Source: Arenibacterium halophilum
GTDB lineage: Bacteria; Pseudomonadota; Alphaproteobacteria; Rhodobacterales; Rhodobacteraceae
Direction: 5' to 3'
Length of the DNA stretch: 64,000 bases
Assembly: GCF_005938225.1 (NCBI RefSeq)
Contig: NZ_VCPC01000008.1
Coordinates: forward strand, 47,859-111,858
Shown here: positions 16,687 through 24,605 of the stretch, one piece after another
Layout of the letters: every line of letters begins with the position of its first letter
How positions within the stretch are numbered: the first letter of the stretch is position 1
Translations under genes and position numbers: made by a program
Notes under the pieces: generated by a model
The model's database searches: none
What the model was told of the DNA's origin: nothing
The model's input: only the letters and a program-made list of their open reading frames with translations

Positions 16687-17907
16687 ATGACCCTTATCAA
16701 CACCATCGACCAGCGGTTTGCCTCTCTGGCCACCGACAACGCCCCCGGGCAGGAAACCCGGCAGGGGAATGATACCTCGCTGATGCGCGGTGAAAGGATG
16801 TCAGGCAGGCCCGTGGATTTCTCGCATGGGGATGTCGATGCCTTCCGCCCGCCCGAGGCCGCCGCCACGCTGTTCGCAGAGGCGCTCAACGCTGGTGGCA
16901 GCCAGGCGTATACCGAATACCGCGGGAGCCGGGCGATCCGCGACCGGCTGGCCCGGCGGTTGGCCGGTTTCACCGGGCGCAGTTTCGACGCCGACAGCCT
17001 GATCCTGACTCCGGGCACGCAGGGCGCGCTGTTCCTGGCGGTGGCCGCGCTTGTCGGCCCCGGCGACAGGATTGCGATCGCCGATCCGGATTACTTCGCC
17101 AATCGCAAGATCCCCGCGTTCCTTGGGGCCGAGGCGGTCCCCGTGCGGCTGTACTATGAAAGCACCGAGGAATCGGGGCTGGATCTGGAGGCGCTGGAAG
17201 ATGCGTTCCGCGAGGGCGTGCGGGTCTTCCTGTTCTCCAATCCGAACAACCCGCTAGGCGTGATCTACTCGCCGCTTGAAATCGAGGCCATCGCCGCGCT
17301 GGCCGGGCGCTATGGCGTGACGGTGATTTGCGACCAGCTGTATTCGCGGCTGCTGTATTCCGGCGAAACCTATACCCACCTCTGTGCCCAGCCCCGGGCA
17401 CCGGAAAACATGGTGACGATCATGGGCCCGTCCAAGACGGAATCGCTGAGCGGGTATCGCCTTGGCGTGGCCTTTGGCACGCCCGCGATCATCGAACGGA
17501 TGGAACAGCTTCAGGCGATCGTTTCGTTGCGGGCGGGCGGCTATGCGCAGCGTGTGCTGGACTGCTGGATGGACGAACCCGACGGCTGGATGGCACAGCG
17601 GATTGCCGACCACCAAGCCATTCGCGACGATCTGGTCGGCGTACTGCGCGAAGTCGACGGTGTTTCGGTACGCCAGCCGCAGGCGGGCAGTTACCTGTTT
17701 CCCGATCTGCCGCCGCTGGATGTGTCGTTGCACGATTTCGTCCGACTGCTGCGTGAACAGGCCGGGGTGATCGTCACGCCGGGCAGCGAATTCACGCGCC
17801 GTCCCACGCTGGGGATAAGGTTCAACTTTTCGCAGGATCACGCCGCCGCCCTTGCCGCCATGCAGCGCGTTGCCGACATGATCGCACGCTACCGGAGCGG
17901 CGCATGA
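16687..17907 (+). CDS. PLP-dependent aminotransferase, class I/II
   Basis: A 406-residue fold-type I aminotransferase. Visible are SNPNNPLG (about 184-191, PLP and substrate binding), CDQLYSR with D216 and Y219, the Schiff-base lysine in GPSKTESLSGYRLG (K250) with R258 behind it, and the C-terminal substrate-carboxylate Arg in LGIRFNFS. The N-terminal 35 residues are a polar extension. It most resembles aspartate/aromatic-type enzymes. It lies between hyuB and a RidA-like gene, and its stop overlaps the next start as ATGA. Its likely job is to remove the amino group from the ring-opened product; the amino donor is unknown. Confidence 0.88.
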   Translation: MTLINTIDQRFASLATDNAPGQETRQGNDTSLMRGERMSGRPVDFSHGDVDAFRPPEAAATLFAEALNAGGSQAYTEYRGSRAIRDRLARRLAGFTGRSFDADSLILTPGTQGALFLAVAALVGPGDRIAIADPDYFANRKIPAFLGAEAVPVRLYYESTEESGLDLEALEDAFREGVRVFLFSNPNNPLGVIYSPLEIEAIAALAGRYGVTVICDQLYSRLLYSGETYTHLCAQPRAPENMVTIMGPSKTESLSGYRLGVAFGTPAIIERMEQLQAIVSLRAGGYAQRVLDCWMDEPDGWMAQRIADHQAIRDDLVGVLREVDGVSVRQPQAGSYLFPDLPPLDVSLHDFVRLLREQAGVIVTPGSEFTRRPTLGIRFNFSQDHAAALAAMQRVADMIARYRSGA

Positions 17908-18398
17908 CACAGGGCGCGCCGAAACCTCAGGGCGATTATGTGGCGGCCTCTCGCCATGGCGATCTGCTGGTCACCGCCGGTGTCACCCCGCGCCGCGACG
18001 GGGTGATGCAGCACGCGGGCCACTACGCGGCAGGCGACGCGCCCGACCGGTTCCGCGCGGGCGCCGAGCTTGCCGCGGCCAACCTGATCGCGCTGCTGGA
18101 TAGTGCGGTGACGGAGGGCGAAGAGATCGCAGGATTGCTGTCGCTGACCGTCTACGTCGCCGCCGCGCCGGGGTTTACCGATCATGCCCGGGTGGCCGAT
18201 TTCGCCTCGGCGATCCTGCGCGAACGCTATGGCGCGGGGGGACGCTGTGCCCGCGCGGCGGTGGGCGTGGCCAGCCTGCCCGGCGGCGCAAGTGTCGAGA
18301 TGAGCGCACAGGCCGTGGTTGGAAAATCGACCAAAAGCACCGTATCAGGCTCGCTTGCCGCACATGGTATTCCAGTATACAAAAGTCCGGTTGTCTAA
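17904..18398 (+). CDS. RidA/YjgF-family protein
   Basis: A 164-residue member of the RidA family, whose members hydrolyse reactive enamine/imine intermediates made by PLP enzymes. The conserved Arg that binds the substrate carboxylate is likely R117 in CARAAVGVASLPGGASVEM. The last 20 or so residues lie beyond the usual end of the family; this stretch of DNA is also the promoter and operator of gntR, so coding and control overlap here. It directly follows an aminotransferase gene, with a 4-base overlap, which matches the known role of RidA proteins in clearing by-products of such enzymes. Confidence 0.85.
   Translation: MTQGAPKPQGDYVAASRHGDLLVTAGVTPRRDGVMQHAGHYAAGDAPDRFRAGAELAAANLIALLDSAVTEGEEIAGLLSLTVYVAAAPGFTDHARVADFASAILRERYGAGGRCARAAVGVASLPGGASVEMSAQAVVGKSTKSTVSGSLAAHGIPVYKSPVV
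18355..18383 (+). promoter_or_regulatory. Promoter and operator of gntR within the end of the RidA-like gene
   Basis: TTGCCG (18355-18360) and TACAAA (18378-18383) are 17 bases apart. Between them lies TGGTATTCCAGTATACAA (18365-18382), 16 of 18 bases the same as the operator at 9965. This points to autoregulation and to one regulator controlling both ends of the operon. Confidence 0.6.
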
Positions 18399-18414
18399 TG
18401 GAGAGGAGTACCAC

Positions 18415-19113
18415 ATGAGCGATCTGACCTCCGGCGCCGGACCCGGCACCGTATCCGACTGGGCGTTCGACCAGCTGTTCCGCGGCATCCTGAGCGGTGA
18501 CATTTCCGACCGGATGAGCCTGACCGAAGCGACGCTGAGCGACCATATCGGCGTCAGCCGTACACCCCTGCGCGATGCGTTGCAGCGCCTTGAACTGGCC
18601 GGGATCATCTCGCGTCAACGCAACCGCAGCATTCGCATCAACCCGCCCTCGCTCGAGGAAATGGAGCGCCTGTCGATGCTGCGCGAAGTGCTTGAAGGGC
18701 TGCTGGTACGGCAGGCTGCGCTGCGCTTCGGGCGCGGACTGGTCGATATCGCGGGGCTGGAAGAGATCGTCGAGCAGATGATCGCTGCCGACTCGATGAA
18801 GGGAGTCGCGCTGCAACTGCGGCTTGGGCAGGAATTCCACGCCGAGATTGCCCGCCTTGCCAACGATCCTATGGCAAAACGGATGCTGGATCAGGTGATG
18901 CTGAGTTTTGAACGCTATCGCCACCTTGTCGACGGTCTGGACCAGCGCGCCCCGGACATCGCCCACGAACACGAGGCTGTTGTCCGCGCCTTGCGCTTGG
19001 ACACGCCCGAAGCCGCCGAAACCCTGATGCGCGAACACCTGGCAAACGCCCGCGCCATCTATGCCGACCGCCTCACTCAGGCGGAAATTCTAAATCCACC
19101 TCCCGACAAGTAA
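18415..19113 (+). CDS. GntR-family regulator (FadR/FCD subfamily)
   Basis: A 232-residue regulator. Residues 12-80 form the winged helix (WAFDQLFRGILSG, LSDHIGVSRTPLRDALQRLELAGII). The rest is an all-helical FCD ligand domain (LREVLEGLLVRQAALRF, GQEFHAEIARLANDPM, EHEAVVRALRLDTPEAAETLMREHL), whose His and Asp/Glu residues often bind a metal with a carboxylate ligand. Start ATG 18415 follows GAGAGGAG by seven bases. It likely binds the TGGTAT-N6-ATACCA sites at 9965 and 18365 and is released by a pathway intermediate. Confidence 0.9.
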   Translation: MSDLTSGAGPGTVSDWAFDQLFRGILSGDISDRMSLTEATLSDHIGVSRTPLRDALQRLELAGIISRQRNRSIRINPPSLEEMERLSMLREVLEGLLVRQAALRFGRGLVDIAGLEEIVEQMIAADSMKGVALQLRLGQEFHAEIARLANDPMAKRMLDQVMLSFERYRHLVDGLDQRAPDIAHEHEAVVRALRLDTPEAAETLMREHLANARAIYADRLTQAEILNPPPDK

Positions 19114-19128
19114 AGGACAGGGACACAC

Positions 19129-20139
19129 ATGAAAGATCTTCTGCTGATGAAAGGCGCCCGCCGCCTTGTAACCGTCTGCGGCAACCTCAAGGCTGGCGAG
19201 GAAGTGGTCATCGTGACCGATTTCGCCACCATGGACGTGGCCGAAGCCGTGGCCAAGGCCGCGCTGGAAATTTCCGACAACGTGAACGTGCTGGTCATGC
19301 CGGTGCGAACAATTGACGGGCAGGAACCACCCGCCCCGATCGCCGCCGCCATGAAAAAGGCCGACCTGATCTTTACCCCGGTGAAGCATTCGATCACGCA
19401 TACCTTTGCCGTCCGTGACGCGCTTGGCGAAGGGGCCCGCGCGATCATGCTGACACAGTACAACACCACCATGCTGGAACGCGGCGGCGTATTCGGCGAT
19501 TTCGCCGGGATCGAGCCGCTGTGCCGCAAGGTGGGCGAGCTGCTGGGGGCCGCCGACAAGGTGCGCCTGACCACGCCCAACGGCACCGACCTGACGCTCA
19601 GCGTCAAGGATCGCCCCTCGAACCCGCATTGCGGCATCGTGCGCCAGCCCGGCGATTTCACCACGGTTCCGAATATCGAAACCTCGTCCTCGCCGGTGCT
19701 GGGTTCGGCCGAAGGCGTGATCGTCGCGGATGCCAGCGTTCCCTACTACGGCATCGGCGTTCTGGAAGAGCCGATCCGCTTTACCGTCAAGAATGGCCGC
19801 GTGTCCAAGATCGAAGGTGGCCGTCAGGCCCGCGAGTTGGACAAGCTGCTGGCCAAACAGGGCGCGCCCGAAGTGTACAACATCGCCCAGATCTCGTTCG
19901 GGCTGAACCCCGATTGCCCGATGGAAGGCGTGATGCTGCATGACGAAGGCGTGTATGGCACCTCGCATATCGGGATCGGCACCAGCGTGCTGTTGGGCGG
20001 TGAGGTCAAGACATTGACCCATTTCGACGCGCTGATGTGGCAGCCGACGCTGGAACTGGACGGCAAGGTCGTGCTGCGCGACGGTGACTGGCTGCTTCCC
20101 GAAGCCAGCGTGATCGACGGCACCAGAGCCGCGGCCTGA
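19129..20139 (+). CDS. M29-aminopeptidase-like/2,5-dihydroxypyridine dioxygenase-like metalloenzyme
   Basis: This 336-residue protein belongs to the fold shared by M29 aminopeptidases and the ring-cleaving 2,5-dihydroxypyridine 5,6-dioxygenase NicX. The C-terminal metal-site region is visible: GVYGTSHIGIGTS with a His, then THFDALMWQPTLELDG, where the His-x-Asp pair (about residue 305) matches the Fe ligands of NicX rather than the HCD of the peptidases. Length also fits NicX better than the peptidases (about 410). Whether it cleaves a heterocycle or a peptide-like bond is open. It sits 15 bases after gntR in the same operon, so it probably acts on the compound imported by the TAXI system or on an intermediate. 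Confidence 0.65.
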   Translation: MKDLLLMKGARRLVTVCGNLKAGEEVVIVTDFATMDVAEAVAKAALEISDNVNVLVMPVRTIDGQEPPAPIAAAMKKADLIFTPVKHSITHTFAVRDALGEGARAIMLTQYNTTMLERGGVFGDFAGIEPLCRKVGELLGAADKVRLTTPNGTDLTLSVKDRPSNPHCGIVRQPGDFTTVPNIETSSSPVLGSAEGVIVADASVPYYGIGVLEEPIRFTVKNGRVSKIEGGRQARELDKLLAKQGAPEVYNIAQISFGLNPDCPMEGVMLHDEGVYGTSHIGIGTSVLLGGEVKTLTHFDALMWQPTLELDGKVVLRDGDWLLPEASVIDGTRAAA

Positions 20140-20194
20140 TGGCCCGGCGGGCGGCGGGATCACCTGCCGCTCGCTCACCTACCAGAGGTTTCAG

Positions 20195-21448
20195 ATGACA
20201 GGTCAGATCGTCCCGCCCGGCACCCGTCGTTTCGGTGCCGACGGCGCCAGCCATTTCTTCGGCTATTACAACAAATCCCCCTGGGACCCGTCCGGCCGCT
20301 GGCTTCTGGCGCATCGCAGCCCGCTGCACGGCGGCGCGCTGACCGGGGAAGAGGTGGCCGAGATCGGCCTGTTCGACACCGAAGGCGATGGTGCATTCCA
20401 GCCGCTGGCGCAGACGCAAGCCTGGAATTGGCAGATGGGCGCGCAGCTGCAATGGCTGGGCAGTGCAGGTCGGCGCATCATCTTCAACACGCGCGATGAC
20501 ACGGGCCGCGATCCGGTGTTTGGCACGCCTTTTCACGCCCGGGTTCTGGACATCGACACCGGCGCGACGCGGGATCTGCCTCTGCCGGTCTATGTTGTCG
20601 CACCGGACGGCGCGGCAGGCTATTGCGTCAACTACGCGCGGCTTGCCCATACCCACCCCACGATCGGCTACTTCGATGGGGCATCGGTTTCCGCGCCCTC
20701 GGACTGCCCCGAGACTGACGGCATCTTCCGCATGGATAACGCCACCGGAGAGATTGCGTCCGTGGTCAGCTTTGCCGCGCTCGCCCGGCTGGACCCGCGC
20801 GACTCGATGCAGGGCGCGGTGCATTGGGCGTCGCATCTAGAGGTATCGCCAGATGGCGGGCGTCTGCTGTTCCTGCACCGCTGGACCCGCCGGGTCGAGG
20901 ATGAAACTTGTTTCCTGCACCGCCTGCTGACCTGCAATCCCGACGGAACCGCCCTGCGGCTACTGGAATGCAGCGATCACCCGCTGCCGCAGCTGGACGA
21001 CACATTCGACCCCGAGGCAGTCGGGCTGTTCGACTATGAAAAGTCTGAATACCAGATTTCGCACCCCCTCTGGATCGACAGCGAACGGCTGATCGTCTGG
21101 GGCCCGCATGACGGGGTGATCGGTTATCACATCTACAACGATCGCAGTGGCGAGGTGCGCCGGATCGGTGATGGTTCGCTCAACGAAAATGGGCATATGA
21201 GCTTTGACCCTTCTGGCAAATGGCTGCTGTCGGACACCTATCCCGATGCTGAAACCGGCTTGCGCGACCTGTTTCTATGGGATGACACTGACGGCAAACG
21301 CCTCTTGGCCCGGCTGCTGACCGATCCGGCGCTGGTCAAGACCGACCGCTGCGATCTGCACCCGCGATGGAACCAGGATGGCACTCAAGTGTGCGTCGAT
21401 TCCGTGCACGAGGGGTGGCGCGCGATGTACGTGCTGATCGCGCCATAG
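20195..21448 (+). CDS. Beta-propeller protein of unknown function
   Basis: A 417-residue soluble protein without signal peptide or membrane segment. It has repeated blade-like motifs: FGYYNKSPWDPSGRWLLAH near the start, SPDGGRLLFLHRW, FDPSGKWLLSDTY and, at the end, CDLHPRWNQDGTQVCVDSVHEG. This pattern is seen in TolB-like and oligogalacturonate-lyase-like propellers. No enzyme activity can be assigned. It is the last gene of the operon, 55 bases after the M29-like gene; its stop is 32 bases before the IS3 element, so the operon end may have been lost to that insertion. Confidence 0.6.
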   Translation: MTGQIVPPGTRRFGADGASHFFGYYNKSPWDPSGRWLLAHRSPLHGGALTGEEVAEIGLFDTEGDGAFQPLAQTQAWNWQMGAQLQWLGSAGRRIIFNTRDDTGRDPVFGTPFHARVLDIDTGATRDLPLPVYVVAPDGAAGYCVNYARLAHTHPTIGYFDGASVSAPSDCPETDGIFRMDNATGEIASVVSFAALARLDPRDSMQGAVHWASHLEVSPDGGRLLFLHRWTRRVEDETCFLHRLLTCNPDGTALRLLECSDHPLPQLDDTFDPEAVGLFDYEKSEYQISHPLWIDSERLIVWGPHDGVIGYHIYNDRSGEVRRIGDGSLNENGHMSFDPSGKWLLSDTYPDAETGLRDLFLWDDTDGKRLLARLLTDPALVKTDRCDLHPRWNQDGTQVCVDSVHEGWRAMYVLIAP

Positions 21449-21562
21449 CGGAACGGACCGACACGCCATTGAAATAGTTTGGGCTACCCCCCCCGAAATT
21501 CGGACACTTACATAAGCTGCGATTTGCAGATCCGCAGATCTTCGACGCGAAAGAGATCATAG

Positions 21563-21892
21563 AAGTCGAAACGGAAGCAGTACGCGCCTGAGTTCAAGGC
21601 CAAGGTCGCGTTGGCAGCCCTGAAGGGTGAAGAGACAGGAGCCGAACTGGCCAGATGGTTCGGGGTGCATCTAGGACCGGCAGGTGTTTGCATGCTAAAA
21701 CCGAGAGGCGACGATGATCACCAATGGAAGTGAGCCCTGCTCGAAGGCGCCTCCGGTGTGTTCGAACGCGGGGGGCGCAAGAAACCCGAGATTGACGAGG
21801 AGCAGGTGAAGGAGTTCCATGCCAAGATCGGGGAGCTGGCGGTGGCCAACTCTTTTTTGGAACGAAAGCTGAAGCCATGGGGCGGGAAGTGA
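21563..21892 (+). pseudogene. IS3 orfA, broken
   Basis: The frame from 21563 reads KSKRKQYAPEFKAKVALAALKGEE, the HTH start of IS3-type OrfA, then runs into an insert after FGVH. It resumes at HQWK, meets TGA (21734-21736) where Arg is expected, and continues ALLEGASGVFERGGRKKPEIDEEQ and a leucine-zipper-like end to 21892. The start codon is also altered. The product would not be functional. Confidence 0.75.
21671..21708. repeat. Palindromic micro-insert in IS3 orfA
   Basis: About 38 bases not found in the orfA reading of this IS type split FGVH from HQWK. Its reverse complement (core CGGTTTTAGCATGCAAACAC, then CTGCCGG) aligns with the insert in orfB. The centre is an imperfect palindrome around GCATGC. 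Confidence 0.55.
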
Positions 21893-22791
21893 GGCGCGGC
21901 ATGATCGAGCCTGACCACCCGGATCTGTCGATCGGCCAGCAGTGCAAGTTGCTGTCGATCGCGCTTTCGTCTTTCTACTACACGCCCAAGGGCGAGTCTG
22001 AGCAGAACCTCGCTCTGATGTGGCAGATCGATGAGCAGTTCCTGGAGACGCCGTTCTTCGGAGTTCGATAGATGACCTGGCACCTGCGCAACGACGGCCA
22101 CCTGGTGAACGAGAAGCGCATCCGGCGGCTGATGCGCCTGATGGGGCTCATGCCGATTTACCAGAAGCCCAACACGAGCAGGCCGGCAAAGGGCCATAGG
22201 ACCTATCCCTACCTGCTTAGAGGTCCGCGGGTGGAACGCCCGAACCAGGTCTGGTGTTCGGACATCACCTATCTGCCCATGCGCCGAAGGTTCCTCTATC
22301 TGGTGACGATCATGGACTGGCATACCCGCAAGGTTCTGTCCTGGCGCATCTCGAACACGCTGGAGGCCGACTTCTGTGTCGAGGCGCTGACCGAGGCCAT
22401 CCACAAGTTCGGCCCGCCCGAGATAATGAATACGGATCAGGGGTCCCAGTTCACATCCTTCGCCTGGACGGATCGGCTGCGCCGATCAGCGGTGCGGATA
22501 TCGATGGATAGGAAAGGCCGGTTCCTCCCCGCTCATGGTTTGCAAGCAAACCTCTGCCGGGCAGTGGACAACATCTTCATCGAGAGGCTGTGGCGCACCC
22601 TGAAATACGAGTGCGTCTATCTGCATGCCTGGGAGACCGGATCGGAGACGAAAGCGGCCATCCGGAAATGGATAAGCTTCTACAAACACCAGCGCCCGCA
22701 TTCAGCCTTGGGCGGCCAGCCTCTGGCACTGGTCTATTGGCAGAGAAATGATATCAACCAACCCGATCAGCAGGTGCAACGAGTAGCTTAA
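21877..22791 (+). pseudogene. IS3 orfB transposase, broken
   Basis: The DDE catalytic part is recognisable: WCSDITY (first Asp), NTDQGSQFTS (second Asp) and NIFIERLWRTLKYE (Glu). A TAG at 22069-22071 interrupts FFGVR and MTWHLRN, where Gln is expected. A 39-bp in-frame insert (22528-22566) adds 13 residues between GRFL and DNIFIERLW, next to the catalytic Glu. The stop and the insert together make activity unlikely. Confidence 0.8.
22528..22566. repeat. Palindromic micro-insert in IS3 orfB
   Basis: Exactly 39 bases lie between the codons for GRFL and DNIFIERLW. They contain the palindrome GGTTTGC-AA-GCAAACC (22537-22552) followed by TCTGCCGG. The insert is similar to the one in orfA, but in the opposite orientation. 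Confidence 0.6.
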
Positions 22792-22830
22792 TTTACGCAA
22801 GATCCTGTTCAAGAGATGGGGAGTAGCTCA

Positions 22831-22953
22831 CTGTCGGTTAAGAAGTCCGGTACTAGTGCCGCGTTCGCACATTGGCTGGAGAGCAATCTCGAGGACATCA
22901 TCAGGAAATCCTATGCCGAATTTACAGATGTAAAATCGGAGGATGGCAATTGA
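22831..22953 (+). pseudogene. 3' remnant of a second repB
   Basis: Directly after the IS3 right end, 40 codons stay open to a TGA at 22951-22953: LSVKKSGTSAAFAHWLESNL, then EDIIRKSYAEFTDV. The pattern FAxWLExNL...L...Y.EF is that of RepB C-termini. It is followed by a ctRNA locus and a repC in the repABC order. The rest of this repB and its repA are gone, cut at the IS. Confidence 0.65.
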
Positions 22954-22984
22954 GGACGAGCAGAAAGGAGGAAAGGTAAACAAA

Positions 22985-23081
22985 AGAAAACCCCCGAAAC
23001 CGAAGCTTCGAGGGCTGCTGCGCAGAGCGCAATTCTTAGATTAGACACCTAGAATCTAGCAGTCAGCGAATCGCCACGCAA
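22985..23081 (-). ncRNA. Antisense ctRNA of the second repABC unit
   Basis: On the minus strand, TTGCGT (23081-23076) and TAGATT (23058-23053) are 17 bases apart, placing a start near 23047. A terminator follows: a 10-bp stem CCCTCGAAGC/GTTTCGGGGG closed by a TTCG tetraloop (23014-22991), then TTTTCTTTTG. The RNA would be about 60 nt and antisense to the repC leader. It mirrors the ctRNA at 6445 and completes the repABC layout. Confidence 0.7.
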
Positions 23082-23129
23082 GAGAAAACGCCTTCGGGCG
23101 AACGGGATTTCTTTGTCTGCTGATAAACA

Positions 23130-24503
23130 ATGGAACAAGTCGTCGATGCCCCATCAGGGGAGAGTGAGGTGCGTGCGCCTCAACACAAGAAAGGCGTGTC
23201 CAGCGCCAGGCAACCTTCGGGTTGGCGCAAGCCGACCCCGGGTCTTGGGGTGGCAGAGCAGCTTGCCCGGGACGGTGAACGGTTGGGGATATCCAAAACA
23301 CGCGCCTTCGTGGCCGTAAAACGCGTGGGCGCGCATATTGGCCTCAAGCCTGGAGACATGATGCTGCTTGATACGCTTGGCGCATTCACCCAAACTCAGG
23401 ACTGGGAGGAGGGAGCCCGGCCGATCGTCTGGGCCTCCAACGCTTATCTGATGGAGCAAACAGGTTTCTCGCTCTCAGCGCTGAAACGTCATACGCGGCG
23501 TTTGGCCGAGCTCGGTGTGATCAGCTTTCGTGACAGCCCCAATGGCAAACGCTGGGGGCGCAGGGACACAGAAGGGCGCATCATCGAGGCCTACGGTTTC
23601 GACTTGTCGCCACTTTCGGCGCGTGCAGAGGCATTTGAGGCGCTCTATGTCGATCTACACGCCGAGCGCACGCTCTGCCAGCGCCTGAAACGCCAAATCA
23701 CGATTGCGCGCAGGGCAATCCGGGCACGCATCGAGGCGGCCTTCAACGGTGCCCTGCGCGGACCCTGGGTGCAATTCGCCGGACTGTTTGACGCGCTTCT
23801 GGGCAGGCTGCCGGGACGCAACGATGGCTCGGACCAGCTTGCACAGCTGCTCAGCGGGTTCGACGATTTGAGAGAAAAAGTCGATGCGGCGTACTTCGAG
23901 GCGACCAAGATGGACGGGGCTGTGGAAAAAGAGCGTGAAATCAAAGCTATGCCTGAAAAATTTGCAGACAAAATGACCCCCAGGGAGGTCACTATCGACC
24001 CCCACATACTATCTACAAATCAACTTAAATCAGTAATCCGTAAGTCCTCAAAAAATGGGGAACATGCCGCCGGCGCAGTGAATGCCCGGCCCGAAGACCA
24101 GATTGAGCCAGAGTTGGAGGCGTGGGTGGCGAAAGCGCATAAAGCACAAGCGGCCCTTGATCTGTCGACTGTGCTGCAAGCCTGTCCGGAATTTGCGTCT
24201 TGGGCCAGGAATGTGTCCGGGTTCTTGAAAGACTGGCGTGATCTACATCGGGCCGCCGGGCAACTCAGGCCGATGATCGGGGTGTCGGAACATGCCTGGA
24301 ACGTGGCGCAGGACCGCTTGGGAAAACAGGTTGCGACAGCAGCGCTAGCGCTTGTTTTCGAGAAACATTGCGCAGGCGAAGTTTCCTCTCCCGGCGGCTT
24401 TTTGCGCGGTATGGTCGAGAAAGCCGGGGCAGGGGAGTTACACCTCGAACGCAGCTTCTATGGCCGGCTCAGCGGGCAGGGGGCCAAGATGGGCCTAACC
24501 TGA
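23130..24503 (+). CDS. repC: RepC, second replication initiator of a different type
   Basis: A 457-residue RepC, clearly distant from the one at 5287. The winged-helix part is at about 45-145 (ISKTRAFVAVKRVGAHIGLKPGDMMLLDTLGAF, SALKRHTRRLAELGVISFRDSPNGKRWGRRD). The C-terminal part carries LRPMIGVSEHAWNVAQDRLGKQVATAALALVFEKH and a GGFLRGMVEKAGAGEL block, as in RepC proteins. The start ATG 23130 has no clear ribosome site. The frame is intact, so this initiator may still work even though its repA and most of repB are missing. Two RepC types on one molecule mean either a fusion plasmid or a dormant second origin. Confidence 0.9.
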   Translation: MEQVVDAPSGESEVRAPQHKKGVSSARQPSGWRKPTPGLGVAEQLARDGERLGISKTRAFVAVKRVGAHIGLKPGDMMLLDTLGAFTQTQDWEEGARPIVWASNAYLMEQTGFSLSALKRHTRRLAELGVISFRDSPNGKRWGRRDTEGRIIEAYGFDLSPLSARAEAFEALYVDLHAERTLCQRLKRQITIARRAIRARIEAAFNGALRGPWVQFAGLFDALLGRLPGRNDGSDQLAQLLSGFDDLREKVDAAYFEATKMDGAVEKEREIKAMPEKFADKMTPREVTIDPHILSTNQLKSVIRKSSKNGEHAAGAVNARPEDQIEPELEAWVAKAHKAQAALDLSTVLQACPEFASWARNVSGFLKDWRDLHRAAGQLRPMIGVSEHAWNVAQDRLGKQVATAALALVFEKHCAGEVSSPGGFLRGMVEKAGAGELHLERSFYGRLSGQGAKMGLT

Positions 24504-24605
24504 ATGCAGCGCTCTCCAAGTGATCTTTGCAAGCCACTTGTTAAAGAAATGAGCTGTCTCGCAATGTGCTTTGCCGTGTCCGATAAAATTTCCGGAGGCT
24601 CCGTT

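Larger units (their letters stand above)
21480..22830 (+). mobile_element. IS3-family element, inactivated
   Basis: The element is about 1.35 kb. Its ends are imperfect inverted repeats: TGGGCTACCCCCC at the left (from 21480) and GGGGAGTAGCTCA at the right (to 22830). It carries overlapping orfA and orfB in the IS3 order. Both frames are broken, and each is interrupted by a related 38-39 bp palindromic insert. No target duplication is seen: the left flank is the end of the catabolic operon and the right flank is a repB remnant. It therefore marks a recombination joint rather than a simple insertion. Confidence 0.8.

Noticed and set aside
21480..22830. IS3 as an active element with programmed frameshift
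   Set aside because: Both genes carry nonsense codons in conserved positions in addition to the inserts, so a programmed shift cannot restore a product.
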